This document shows positions 36,316 to 44,661 of a DNA stretch of 64,000 nt, in pieces. Source of the stretch: Nioella halotolerans. GTDB lineage: Bacteria > Pseudomonadota > Alphaproteobacteria > Rhodobacterales > Rhodobacteraceae. The stretch is taken from the NCBI GenBank assembly GCA_003428585.1, contig QVQC01000082.1, positions 43,003-107,002 of the forward strand. The letters run 5' to 3'. Position 1 is the stretch's first letter. Each line of letters begins with the position of its first letter. A model generated the notes under the pieces. That model worked only from the letters and a program-made list of their open reading frames with translations. It was not told the DNA's origin and made no database searches. The translations under genes were made by a program, and so were the position numbers.

Positions 36316-37353
36316 CTAGACGCCATGATCCCGAAGCCGTTCGAGAAGCCGGGCCATGTCGCCGGGAAGCGGCGCCGAGAAGCGCAGCCGCGCGCCGGTG
36401 ACCGGATGCTCGAAGCCAAGCGTCCCGGCATGCAGCGCCTGCCGCGTGAATCCGTTGAGGTCGGCCGCCAGATCCGCTCCCAGATCCTTGGCCGAGACCT
36501 TGCGCCGCCCGCCATAGGTCTGATCGCCGACCAATGCGTGCCCGGCATGGGCCAGATGCACCCGAATCTGGTGGGTGCGCCCGGTTTCCAGCCAGCAATC
36601 GAGCAGCGCGACGGCGCCAAACCCCTCCGCGACCCGCGCCCGTGTCACCGCATGCCGCCCGCCGGAGAACAGCACCGCCTGGCGCTGACGGTCAGTCTTG
36701 TGGCGGGCAAGCTGGGTGGTGATCTTGAGGATGCCGCCCTGTTCGAAGCTGACCCCGCGAACGCCCCGCAGGCGCGGGTCGGAGGGGCCGGGTTCGCCGT
36801 GGCACAGCGCCATGTAATGACGCTCAACGCTGTGTTTTTCGAACTGCGCGGCAAGACCGTGATGCGCCCGGTCGGACTTGGCCACGACCAGCAGGCCGGA
36901 CGTGTCCTTGTCGATCCGGTGCACGATGCCGGGGCGCTTTTCGCCGCCGATACCCGACAGGTTTCCGCCGAAATGGTGCAGGAGCGCGTTGACCAGCGTG
37001 CCCGTGGGCGTGCCCGGCGCTGGGTGCACGACCATGCCCGCGGGTTTGTTGACCACGATCAGGTCGGAATCCTCGTGCAGGATGTCCAGCGGGATATCCT
37101 CGGGCCGGGTTTCGACATCGGCGGCGTCTTTAAGCGTGATCTCTACCCGGTCGCCCGCGGCCAGCTTTGCCTTGGCGTCGGTCACGATGCCGCCGTTCAC
37201 CGCAACGGCCCCCTCCGCGATCAGCTTTGCCAGACGCGAGCGGCTGAGTGCCGCGTCCTCTGGCACTTCGCGGGCCAATGCCTTATCAAGGCGCGGCGCC
37301 GGGTTTGCGCCGATACGGACCGCGACGATCTTGGAGGAAGGGCCGGACGACAT
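36316..37353 (-). CDS. rluD: RluD-type 23S rRNA pseudouridine synthase
   Basis: Pseudouridine synthase of the RluA/RluD family, 345 residues. An N-terminal S4 RNA-binding domain (RLDKALAREVPEDAALSRSR; LIAEGAVAVNGGIV) precedes the catalytic domain with the nucleophile aspartate in GIVHRIDKDTSGLLVVAKS, plus ILHEDSDLIVVNKPAGMVVH and ETGRTHQIRVHLAHAGHALVGD. The ATG at 37353 follows GGAG and overlaps head-on with the start of the divergent membrane-protein gene. rpoH lies downstream on the same strand after 166 bases with its own promoter. RluD versus RluC/A specificity is inferred from length and the S4 domain. Confidence 0.93.
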   Translation of the reverse strand: MSSGPSSKIVAVRIGANPAPRLDKALAREVPEDAALSRSRLAKLIAEGAVAVNGGIVTDAKAKLAAGDRVEITLKDAADVETRPEDIPLDILHEDSDLIVVNKPAGMVVHPAPGTPTGTLVNALLHHFGGNLSGIGGEKRPGIVHRIDKDTSGLLVVAKSDRAHHGLAAQFEKHSVERHYMALCHGEPGPSDPRLRGVRGVSFEQGGILKITTQLARHKTDRQRQAVLFSGGRHAVTRARVAEGFGAVALLDCWLETGRTHQIRVHLAHAGHALVGDQTYGGRRKVSAKDLGADLAADLNGFTRQALHAGTLGFEHPVTGARLRFSAPLPGDMARLLERLRDHGV

Positions 37354-37663
37354 GCAGGACGCTCCACTGGGTGAGGATGACCGGGACCCGCTGAACCTGA
37401 GGCTGCTGCGCCTCCTCGTGACGGTCCTGACGGTGGTGATGATCGTCGGGCTGATAGCGGTCGTGATCACCTTTGTCACCCGTTTCCCGGGCGGCGACGG
37501 CATCCGCCTGCCGGAAGAGGTGACGCTGCCCGAGGGCGTGCGGGCAAGCGCGGTGACCATGGGCCCGGACTGGTTCGCGGTGGTCACGGCGGATGACCGC
37601 ATCCTGATCTTCGACCGCGACAGCGGCGACCTGCGCCAGAGCGTTCAGATCACCGGAGACTGA
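37352..37663 (+). CDS. Single-span membrane protein (DUF6476-like)
   Basis: A 103-residue protein with an acidic N-terminus (MQDAPLGEDDRDPLNLRLLR), one transmembrane helix (VLTVVMIVGLIAVVITFV) and a C-terminal beta-rich domain outside (FAVVTADDRILIFDRDSGDL). From memory this fits DUF6476, found beside rluD in Rhodobacteraceae. The ATG shares the palindromic CATG at 37351-37354 with the rluD start on the opposite strand. GGAGGAAGGG lies 10-20 bases upstream. Function is unknown. Confidence 0.82.
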   Translation: MQDAPLGEDDRDPLNLRLLRLLVTVLTVVMIVGLIAVVITFVTRFPGGDGIRLPEEVTLPEGVRASAVTMGPDWFAVVTADDRILIFDRDSGDLRQSVQITGD

Positions 37664-37693
37664 GCGCCCCACAGGCAACGACGAGGCGGCGTG

Positions 37694-38773
37694 TCAGTCG
37701 TTGAGCGCCCGCGCCGCCGCACGCGACATAGGACCGATGACCCCGTCGATGGCGCCGGCATACAGCCCCCGCTCCTGTAGGATCTGCTGGAAGGCAATCG
37801 CGGTGTCGCGATCCCATCGCGGGGTGGACCCCCCGAGTTGCCCACGCAGATCATCCATGCTCACATCGCCGGTTTCGAGGGCCTCGACGTAAAGCCGCGC
37901 GGCACGCTCCGGGTCGGCCTCGGCGCCGCGGCCCCGTTCGTAAAGGAACCCGAGCGCCGCGATCGCATCCGGCAGCCCTGCCTCGGCGGCGCGCTCGGTC
38001 CAGCGCAATTGCTGAGCCGGGTCGCCGCCGCCGGAACCGTCCCCGTCGCCGTAAAGCCGAGCCAGTTCGAGAACCGCCTCGATATTGCCCTGCTCGGCGG
38101 CCATAGACAGGTAGCGCGCCGCCGCCTCGCGGTCTGGAATGCCAAGCGCGGCATCCTGCCCGCCCGGAACCCCCTCGCCCGTCAGGTAGGTCTGGCCCAG
38201 CCGGAACTGCGCGAAGTGATAGCCCGCATCGGCCGCCTCGCGCATCAGCGCCACCATGCGGCCGGCGTCGCGCGGCACCCCGGCGCCGAGACGGTGCAAG
38301 AGCCCCAGCGTCATCTGCGCCGCCGGGTCGCCGCCCTCCGCCCCGGCGCGGAAATGGCCAGCGGCCGTCTCGGCATCGCGCCCGAGCGGTCCGATCCCAA
38401 ACAGGTGATAATCCCCAAGCTTGGTCTCGGCCGTTGCAAGCCCGGCCTCGGCGGCCGCCTCGAAGGCAGCGATAGCAGCGTCATGGTCGCCCGCCGCCTG
38501 CCGGATCACGCCGAGATGAAACAGCACCTCCGGCGCCGCCCCGCCGTCGGCCATGGCCTGCTCGCAAAAGGGGGCGGCCTCCTGCAGCGCTGCGCGGGCG
38601 GCGTCCTGCGCTTCGGGCGAGATCGGGACCCCGGCATCTGGGGGGCCGGCCATCTCGACGCAGCGCGTGGCCGCCTCCTCCGGCGCCGTCTGCGCGGCAA
38701 CGGCAAGCGGGCTGATCGACAGCGCCAGCACGAGGCCGAGGCGCGGCAATGAAATGCGGGCGGGAAGGATCAT
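37694..38773 (-). CDS. Exported Sel1-repeat protein with peptidoglycan-binding-like end
   Basis: A 359-residue periplasmic protein. A signal peptide (MILPARISLPRLGLVLALSI, cleavage after VAA) precedes about six Sel1/TPR-like repeats (for example AAQMTLGLLHRLGAGVPRDA, FAQFRLGQTYLTGEGVP, AIAALGFLYERGRGAEADP). The C-terminal 40 residues (AIAFQQILQERGLYAGAIDG followed by VIGPMSRAAARAL) match the fold pattern of PG_binding_1 domains. Such proteins usually scaffold envelope complexes. The gene is transcribed away from the arabinose-type operon, with a 214-base divergent spacer. Confidence 0.87.
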   Translation of the reverse strand: MILPARISLPRLGLVLALSISPLAVAAQTAPEEAATRCVEMAGPPDAGVPISPEAQDAARAALQEAAPFCEQAMADGGAAPEVLFHLGVIRQAAGDHDAAIAAFEAAAEAGLATAETKLGDYHLFGIGPLGRDAETAAGHFRAGAEGGDPAAQMTLGLLHRLGAGVPRDAGRMVALMREAADAGYHFAQFRLGQTYLTGEGVPGGQDAALGIPDREAAARYLSMAAEQGNIEAVLELARLYGDGDGSGGGDPAQQLRWTERAAEAGLPDAIAALGFLYERGRGAEADPERAARLYVEALETGDVSMDDLRGQLGGSTPRWDRDTAIAFQQILQERGLYAGAIDGVIGPMSRAAARALND

Positions 38774-38987
38774 GGCTATGGACCGGATTGCTATTGAAAT
38801 AGTGCCCGAAGACTAGCCAATCGCGCCCGGCCCTGTCGACAGCTTTGCCACCGGGCACCCCAATAAAACCACATGGCCGTCCGAGGATTGCCTTACCCCT
38901 GTGCAAGGCGTTGCGCAGGATGTAAAAGCCGGGAACACCAGCGGACAAACCGGCGCCGGCGCCAGATGCCATGACGAAGCGGGGACA

Positions 38988-40424
38988 ATGCGCGATTCCG
39001 ATGTGAAAGACAGCGTTCTGGCCGTCGATCTCGATGGCACGCTCCTGCGTTCGGACATGCTGTTCGAATGTTTCTGGGCGACCCTTGCGCAGGATTGGCA
39101 CGCGCCGTTCACCGCCGCCCGTGCCTTGCGGCAGGGCATTCCGGCGCTCAAGCGCGAGATGGCGCTTTCGGCCTGTCCCGACGTGACCCGCTTGCCCTAC
39201 AACAACGAGGTCATCGCCCGGATCGAAGATTGGCGGGCGACCGGCGGGCGCGTCGTGCTGGTCACCGCAAGCGACCAGATCCTTGCCGACCGGATCGCCG
39301 ACCATCTGGGCCTTTTCGACGAGGTGTTCGGCACCGCGCCGGGCCACAACCTCAAGGCCGGGCAAAAGGCCGCCTTCCTGACCGACCGCTACGGCGATGG
39401 CGGTTTTACCTACATGGGCGACAGCCAGGCGGATATTGCCGTTTGGCAGCGCGCAGGCGGGGCCATTACCGTGGGCGCGCGCCGCGCCTTCCGGGGCAAG
39501 GTCGAGGCCATCAATCGTGAGGCCACCCACCTTTCCCCGCCCGAACCGCTGATCTGGCCGATCCTGAAAGCGATGCGCCCGCATCAATGGCTGAAGAACG
39601 TTCTCATCTTCGTACCGATGCTGGCCAGCCAGTCGCTTGCCGCGGTGACCCTGCTGCAATGCCTTGTGGCGTTCTTGTCCTTCGGGCTGGTCGCCTCGGC
39701 GGGCTATGTCCTCAACGACCTGCTCGACCTCGACCCGGACCGCGCCCATGCACGCAAGTGCCGACGCCCGCTCGCCTCTGGCCGTTTGCCGGTGCCCGTC
39801 GGCACCGCGCTTTTCCCCGCGCTGCTGGTGCTGGGGCTGGCCACGTCCGGCACGTTGGGCTGGGCCTTCTTCGGCACCATCGCCTTCTATTTCGCCATGA
39901 CGATGAGCTATTCGCTCTGGCTCAAGCGCAAGGTGATCGTGGATATCTGCATCCTCGCCGGGCTTTACACGCTGCGCATCGTGGCCGGCGGGGTGGCAAC
40001 GGGAATCGGTTTGTCGCTGTGGCTGCTGGCGTTTTCCATGTTCTTTTTCTTCGCGCTCGCCGCCGTCAAGCGGCAGGCGGAACTCGTCCATCTGAAGGAC
40101 AGCGGCCGACAAGACGCCGCCGGGCGCGGCTACCGGCTGGAGGATCTGCCGATCGTGACGCAGATGGCGACCGCGTCCGGCATGGTCTCCATCCTCGTGC
40201 TGGCGCTTTACATCAACGATCCGGTCACGCGGGACCACTACACGAGCCCGACCCTTTTGTGGGGCGTCTGCGTGCTGCTGCTGTTCTGGATTTCGAGGGT
40301 CATCTTCGTCACCCACCGGGGCGCGATGAACGATGACCCGCTGGTATTCGCGGTAAGCGACCGCACCAGCCTGACCACCTTCGTCGTGATGACCGCGCTT
40401 GGCGCGGCGGCGGCGCTGATATGA
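38988..40424 (+). CDS. HAD phosphatase-UbiA prenyltransferase fusion (DPPR-synthase-like)
   Basis: A 478-residue two-domain protein. Residues 8-185 are a HAD domain with an intact nucleophile motif VDLDGTLL (D14, D16), motif II VLVTASD and motif IV YMGDSQADI. Residues 195-478 are a UbiA domain beginning MRPHQWLKNVLIFVPML, with the Mg-binding NDLLDLDPDR near 243-252, about eight helices, and a second acidic block near LVHLKDSGRQDAAGRGY. This resembles decaprenyl-phosphate phosphoribosyltransferase (Rv3806c), which attaches PRPP-derived ribose phosphate to polyprenyl phosphate. The fused HAD could remove the 5-phosphate. The start at 38988 follows GGGG. It overlaps the GtrA gene by ATGA. Confidence 0.88.
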   Translation: MRDSDVKDSVLAVDLDGTLLRSDMLFECFWATLAQDWHAPFTAARALRQGIPALKREMALSACPDVTRLPYNNEVIARIEDWRATGGRVVLVTASDQILADRIADHLGLFDEVFGTAPGHNLKAGQKAAFLTDRYGDGGFTYMGDSQADIAVWQRAGGAITVGARRAFRGKVEAINREATHLSPPEPLIWPILKAMRPHQWLKNVLIFVPMLASQSLAAVTLLQCLVAFLSFGLVASAGYVLNDLLDLDPDRAHARKCRRPLASGRLPVPVGTALFPALLVLGLATSGTLGWAFFGTIAFYFAMTMSYSLWLKRKVIVDICILAGLYTLRIVAGGVATGIGLSLWLLAFSMFFFFALAAVKRQAELVHLKDSGRQDAAGRGYRLEDLPIVTQMATASGMVSILVLALYINDPVTRDHYTSPTLLWGVCVLLLFWISRVIFVTHRGAMNDDPLVFAVSDRTSLTTFVVMTALGAAAALI

Positions 40425-40849
40425 GCGTGAGAACGCTCGCCCTGCGCTACGCCATCTTCGCGGTGATCGCCACGCTCGCCAATCTCGGCACGCAGCGCGC
40501 GGTGCTGCATTTCGGGGAAAGCGGCGCCTATTTCGCCGTCGCGGTCGGGGCGGGCACGCTTGTGGGGCTTGTCGTGAAATACCTGCTCGACAAGCGGTGG
40601 ATCTTCTTCGACACCTCGACGGGCGTGAAGGCCCATGGCCAGAAATTCGCGCTCTATTCCGCGATGGGGATCGTGACGACCTGCATCTTCTGGGGGACGG
40701 AAACCGCGTTCTGGCTGATCTGGGGCAGCGATGCGATGCGCGAACTGGGCGCGATACTGGGCCTGATGGTGGGCTACGTGACGAAATACACGCTCGACAG
40801 GCGCTTCGTTTTCACCGATGCGCGGCTGGCAAATGCGGGGGGCGCGTGA
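40421..40849 (+). CDS. GtrA-family small membrane protein
   Basis: A 142-residue, four-helix membrane protein with the GtrA pattern: LRYAIFAVIATLANLGTQRA at the start, GTLVGLVVKYLLDKRWIFFD in the second helix pair and LMVGYVTKYTLDRRFVF at the end. GtrA proteins assist membrane passage or handling of polyprenyl-phosphate sugars. In mycobacteria the GtrA protein Rv3789 lies beside dprE1/dprE2. The ATG overlaps the UbiA gene stop (ATGA), and its own stop overlaps the next start (TGATG), so translation of the whole operon is coupled. Confidence 0.92.
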   Translation: MSVRTLALRYAIFAVIATLANLGTQRAVLHFGESGAYFAVAVGAGTLVGLVVKYLLDKRWIFFDTSTGVKAHGQKFALYSAMGIVTTCIFWGTETAFWLIWGSDAMRELGAILGLMVGYVTKYTLDRRFVFTDARLANAGGA

Positions 40850-42171
40850 TGCAACTGTCCGGTTGGGGCAATTTCCCGAAGGCCGAGGCGCGGGTGCGCG
40901 CGCCGCGGAAAGAAGCCGAACTGGCCGACCACGTTGCCGAGGGCAGCGCCATCGCCCGCGGCAACGGCCGGTCCTACGGCGATTCCGCGATCAGCCCACG
41001 CAACACGATCGACATGCGCCATTTCGACCGGATGTTGTCCTTCAACCCCGCCACCGGGCAACTGGTGGCCGAGGCGGGTGTGATGCTGGCCGACGTGATC
41101 GACTGTTTCCTGCCGCGCGGCTGGTTTCCCATGGTCACGCCGGGCACCAAGCTGATCACGCTTGGCGGCGCGATCGCGGCGGATGTGCATGGCAAGAACC
41201 ACCATCTGGACGGCAGTTTCCGCGCTTGCGTGGATTGGATCGACGTGATGGGGCCCAGGGGCGAGGTGACCCGCTGTTCGCGCGACGAGAACGCGGATCT
41301 GTTCGAATGGACGCTCGGCGGCATGGGGCTGACCGGCGTGATCCTGCGCTGCGCGGTCCGGCTGCGCGCGGTGAAATCGGGCTGGATCCGGCAAGAGATG
41401 ATCCCGGCCGACAACCTTGCCGCGGCCATGGACGCCTTCGAGGCCAACATGGGCGCGACGTATTCGGTCGCCTGGATCGACTGCGCCGCCAAGGGCGACC
41501 ACCTTGGCCGCAGCCTCGTCATGCTTGGCGAACACGCCGACCCGGGCGAGGTGCCGCCGCGCTACCGCGCCACCCCGTTCAAGGCGCCGCGTCACCGCAA
41601 CATCCCCTTCCCGATCAACGCGCCGGGCTTTGCCTTGAACCCGCTCACGGTGCGCGCCTTCAACGCGGCCTATTACCGGAACGGCGCGCGGCAGAAGGGC
41701 ACGAGGATCGTGGACTGGGACGGCTATTTCTATCCGCTCGACGCGATCGGGAACTGGAACCGCCTCTATGGCCGGCGCGGCTTCATGCAGTTTCAATGCG
41801 TGATCCCGCAGGACACCGCACGCGAAGGGATGCAGCGGCTTCTATCGGCGATTTCGGCCTCCGGGCAGGCATCGTTCCTTTCGGTTCTCAAGCGCTTCGG
41901 CCCGCAGGACAGCGCCTTTTCCTTCCCGATGGCGGGCTACACGCTGGCGCTCGACTTCCCCCGTTCCAAGGCCGCCATCGCCCTGATGCCGGAGCTTGAC
42001 GCCATCACGCTGGACCATGGCGGCCGTTTCTACCTTGCCAAGGACAGCCGCATGCCCGCCGAGATCCTCGCCGGTTCCGACCCCCGCGCCGAGGCTTTCG
42101 CCACGTGGCGCCGCGACCGGGGATTGTCGGCCAGTTTCGCGTCGCTTCAATCCGAAAGGCTCAACCTGTGA
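40849..42171 (+). CDS. DprE1-like FAD-dependent oxidoreductase
   Basis: A 440-residue flavoprotein of the PCMH/BBE type. The FAD loop is IARGNGRSYGDSAISPRNTI (residues 36-55), and GGAIAADVHGKNHHLDGSF near residue 105 is shared with DprE1. The C-terminal half has GYTLALDFP and GGRFYLAKDSRMP, which also match that family. DprE1 oxidises the 2-hydroxyl of polyprenyl-phosphoryl-ribose to the keto form. The start overlaps the GtrA stop and the stop overlaps the SDR start (GTGA), and the partner SDR follows immediately as in mycobacteria. Substrate is inferred from operon composition. Confidence 0.9.
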   Translation: MQLSGWGNFPKAEARVRAPRKEAELADHVAEGSAIARGNGRSYGDSAISPRNTIDMRHFDRMLSFNPATGQLVAEAGVMLADVIDCFLPRGWFPMVTPGTKLITLGGAIAADVHGKNHHLDGSFRACVDWIDVMGPRGEVTRCSRDENADLFEWTLGGMGLTGVILRCAVRLRAVKSGWIRQEMIPADNLAAAMDAFEANMGATYSVAWIDCAAKGDHLGRSLVMLGEHADPGEVPPRYRATPFKAPRHRNIPFPINAPGFALNPLTVRAFNAAYYRNGARQKGTRIVDWDGYFYPLDAIGNWNRLYGRRGFMQFQCVIPQDTAREGMQRLLSAISASGQASFLSVLKRFGPQDSAFSFPMAGYTLALDFPRSKAAIALMPELDAITLDHGGRFYLAKDSRMPAEILAGSDPRAEAFATWRRDRGLSASFASLQSERLNL

Positions 42172-42902
42172 CACTGCCCGTTCTCATCCTTGGCGCACGC
42201 TCCGACATCGCCCGCGCCACCGCCCGCGCTTTCGCCGCAGGGGGCCACCCGATCCAGCTGGCCGCGCGCCATGTCGAGGGGCTGGAAGCCGACAAGGCCG
42301 ACCTGGAAACCCGGTATGGTGTCGAGGTGACCTTGCATGACTTCGACGCGCTCGACGTGGCCGGGCACGAGGGGTTCGTCGACGCCCTGCCAAGCCTGCC
42401 CGCCATCGCCGTTTCGGCCGTGGGCCTGATGGGCGAGCAGGCGGAGAACGAGACGGACCCTGCCAAGGCGGTCACCGTGATGCGGTCGAATTTCGAGGGC
42501 CCGGCGGTGATCCTCGGCGTGCTTGCGGACCGGTTCGCCATGCGCCGATCGGGCACATTGGTGGGAATCAGTTCCGTCGCGGGTGACCGGGGGCGCGCGT
42601 CGAACTACGTCTACGGTGCCGCCAAGGCGGGCTTCACCGCCTTCCTGTCGGGCCTGCGCAACCGGCTTGCGAAGCAGGGCGTGCACGTGGTGACGGTGAA
42701 ACCGGGCTTCGTGAACACCACGATGACTGCCCATCTCGACCTTCCCGCCCGGCTGACGGCAGAGCCACAGGAAGTCGCGGCGGCAATCGTGAAAGCGGTC
42801 GAAAAATCCCGTAATATCATCTACGTACGCCCGATCTGGCGGATCGTTATGGCGGTGATCAAGGCAATCCCCGAGGCGATCTTCAAGAAGACCAGCATCT
42901 GA
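42168..42902 (+). CDS. DprE2-like short-chain dehydrogenase, GTG start
   Basis: A 244-residue SDR protein. Its nucleotide-binding start is VLILGARSDIARATARAFA, the catalytic serine lies in ISSVAGDRG, and the YxxxK pair is Y149/K153 (NYVYGAAKAGF). The C-terminus has a hydrophobic stretch (WRIVMAVIKAIPEAIF) that suggests membrane association. DprE2 reduces the 2-keto intermediate made by DprE1, giving polyprenyl-phosphoryl-arabinose. The GTG at 42168 overlaps the TGA of the DprE1-like gene (GTGA). A 6-bp GC hairpin near 42902-42923 may end the operon, but has no T-run. Confidence 0.9.
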   Translation: MTLPVLILGARSDIARATARAFAAGGHPIQLAARHVEGLEADKADLETRYGVEVTLHDFDALDVAGHEGFVDALPSLPAIAVSAVGLMGEQAENETDPAKAVTVMRSNFEGPAVILGVLADRFAMRRSGTLVGISSVAGDRGRASNYVYGAAKAGFTAFLSGLRNRLAKQGVHVVTVKPGFVNTTMTAHLDLPARLTAEPQEVAAAIVKAVEKSRNIIYVRPIWRIVMAVIKAIPEAIFKKTSI

Positions 42903-43027
42903 GCGGGCGCAGAGAACCGCTCGCACTCGCAGAAAAGCGGCAGGTTTCCGCCACATCTGTGGTCACCGCCGCGCGGGTGCATGGCGTGTTCTTGTTTGCT
43001 TAACCTCTTGAGTGTATCCCCGCCGCC

Positions 43028-44536
43028 ATGAGGGACAGATATTTTGACCAGCTGAAGCAGCGGGTCGTTGACACGCGCTCCGAGTTTCTGGAATCGCCCG
43101 CCGCCGTCATCGTGACGCTGGTGGCGTCAGCCTGCGTGTGTGCGGCGCTTTTGACGGTGACCCTGACCCGGATCGCGCCGGCGGTGCGCCTCGCCGGGGT
43201 GGAGGACGTCCCCGTGCCCGCGCGCGCCGAGATTCCGCAGGCTGGCCTTGGCACCCTGCCGGTGGCCGAACGCGCGACTCCCCCGATCGCGGGCGCCGAT
43301 ACGGGCCCCGAACGCGCCCTGCCCGCCTCCCTGCCCCCCGCCACGCCCGGCACCGGCTACGAGGTGGCGGAGCCGAGTCCGCCGCACCCTGAACCGGCCC
43401 CGACCGTGATCACGGGCCGCCCCCCGGTCGACGCGATCCCGCGCCCGGCCCGGATCGAGGCGCTGGCCGCCGCCGCCCGACGCGACGCTGCCGCTGCCGA
43501 TCTGGCCGCGTTGCGGCCCGATCCACGCCCGATCGCGGAAATCGCCGAGGCGGAGGTCGAGGTCGCCGCGCTGTCGCCACTGGCCACCCCGGTCAGTCCG
43601 CGCCCCGCCCTGCGCCCGGCGGATCTGGACACCACGCCCGCCGCGACCGCCCCGGCGCGCGCCTCTGAACCTACCGCCGAGGTCACGCTTGCCGCCCTGC
43701 CGGCGGAAGAGCCTGCGGCGACACCGCAATTCGACCGCAACGCCAATGCCTGCTCCGACCGCCTCGCCCGTGACATTCCCCGCCGGTCGCGCGGCGCGTC
43801 GCGCGGCACCGCCTTTGCCACCTCGATCGAATCGCTGTCGGGCACCAGCCGCGACGCCGCCATCGCGCGCGAGGTGCTGGCCGGCAACGTCCCCGATTTC
43901 CTGCGCGGCCTCGCGCCGGTCAACTTCACCGGCGTGCTTCCGAACGGCCGCAGCGCACAGGTGACGATCTGCGTGACGCCGGATTACCTTGCCGTCGGCG
44001 ATGACAGCGATTTCATGCGCGTGCCGCTCGGCCTGTCCGCCGCCGCCCGCATCGCGGAAGGCTTCGGCATGATGCTCCCCACCACCCGCATGGTGGACGC
44101 GATCCATACCCAAGCCGACTTGAGGCTCTCGCCGTCACCGATGAACCCGGGCGCGCAAATGGCCTCCACCGGGTACTTCATGCGCCACAACGCCACGGTG
44201 CAGCAGCAATACCGCAACTCCGGCGGGCGCCTCGGCATGCTGGTGGCCGGCCACAAGAAGGATCTTGTGCTGACCAACCGCCTGTCGAGCGCGCCGGGTC
44301 GCGTGGCGATCTACGGCTGGCACCGCGCCGGCGGCAGCCCGATCCAGCCGCTGTCGACCGTGCACGGCGCCGAATATGCCGATTACAGCCACGGCATCCG
44401 GTTGGTCAGCCGCACCGCCTTCGTCAATGGCCGCGCGGTGGACCTGCGCGACCTGCTGATGGACAGCACCTATGCCGGCCTGCTGAACACGGATGGACCG
44501 ATCGGCCGCCCCGCGATCCAGATCGCCTCGCGCTGA
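43028..44536 (+). CDS. Membrane-anchored protein with conserved orphan C-terminal domain
   Basis: A 502-residue protein with three parts. A short cytoplasmic start and one transmembrane helix (AVIVTLVASACVCAALLTVT, residues 26-46) precede a long Pro/Ala-rich spacer (about 50-235, low complexity). A compact domain of some 240 residues follows, starting near CSDRLARDIPRRSRG. The domain contains REVLAGNVPDFLRGL, CVTPDYLAVGDDSDFMRVPL, LVAGHKKDLVL (near 408) and VAIYGWHR, ending VHGAEYADYSHGIRLV (near 447-462). I recall this set from other uncharacterised bacterial proteins; the conserved His, Asp and Tyr suggest an enzyme. It follows the arabinose-type operon by 125 bases. Function is unknown. 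Confidence 0.85.
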   Translation: MRDRYFDQLKQRVVDTRSEFLESPAAVIVTLVASACVCAALLTVTLTRIAPAVRLAGVEDVPVPARAEIPQAGLGTLPVAERATPPIAGADTGPERALPASLPPATPGTGYEVAEPSPPHPEPAPTVITGRPPVDAIPRPARIEALAAAARRDAAAADLAALRPDPRPIAEIAEAEVEVAALSPLATPVSPRPALRPADLDTTPAATAPARASEPTAEVTLAALPAEEPAATPQFDRNANACSDRLARDIPRRSRGASRGTAFATSIESLSGTSRDAAIAREVLAGNVPDFLRGLAPVNFTGVLPNGRSAQVTICVTPDYLAVGDDSDFMRVPLGLSAAARIAEGFGMMLPTTRMVDAIHTQADLRLSPSPMNPGAQMASTGYFMRHNATVQQQYRNSGGRLGMLVAGHKKDLVLTNRLSSAPGRVAIYGWHRAGGSPIQPLSTVHGAEYADYSHGIRLVSRTAFVNGRAVDLRDLLMDSTYAGLLNTDGPIGRPAIQIASR

Positions 44537-44661
44537 TCCCCCGAACCTGAACCCGCACCGCTTGCCTGCGCCCGCCGCGCCGTGCGCGGTTGGCACGCCT
44601 GCGCGCCCTCGGGCGTGACAGGGGTGGGCGGGTGGGTCGCGGCCGAGGGCGCAGGCCCGGC

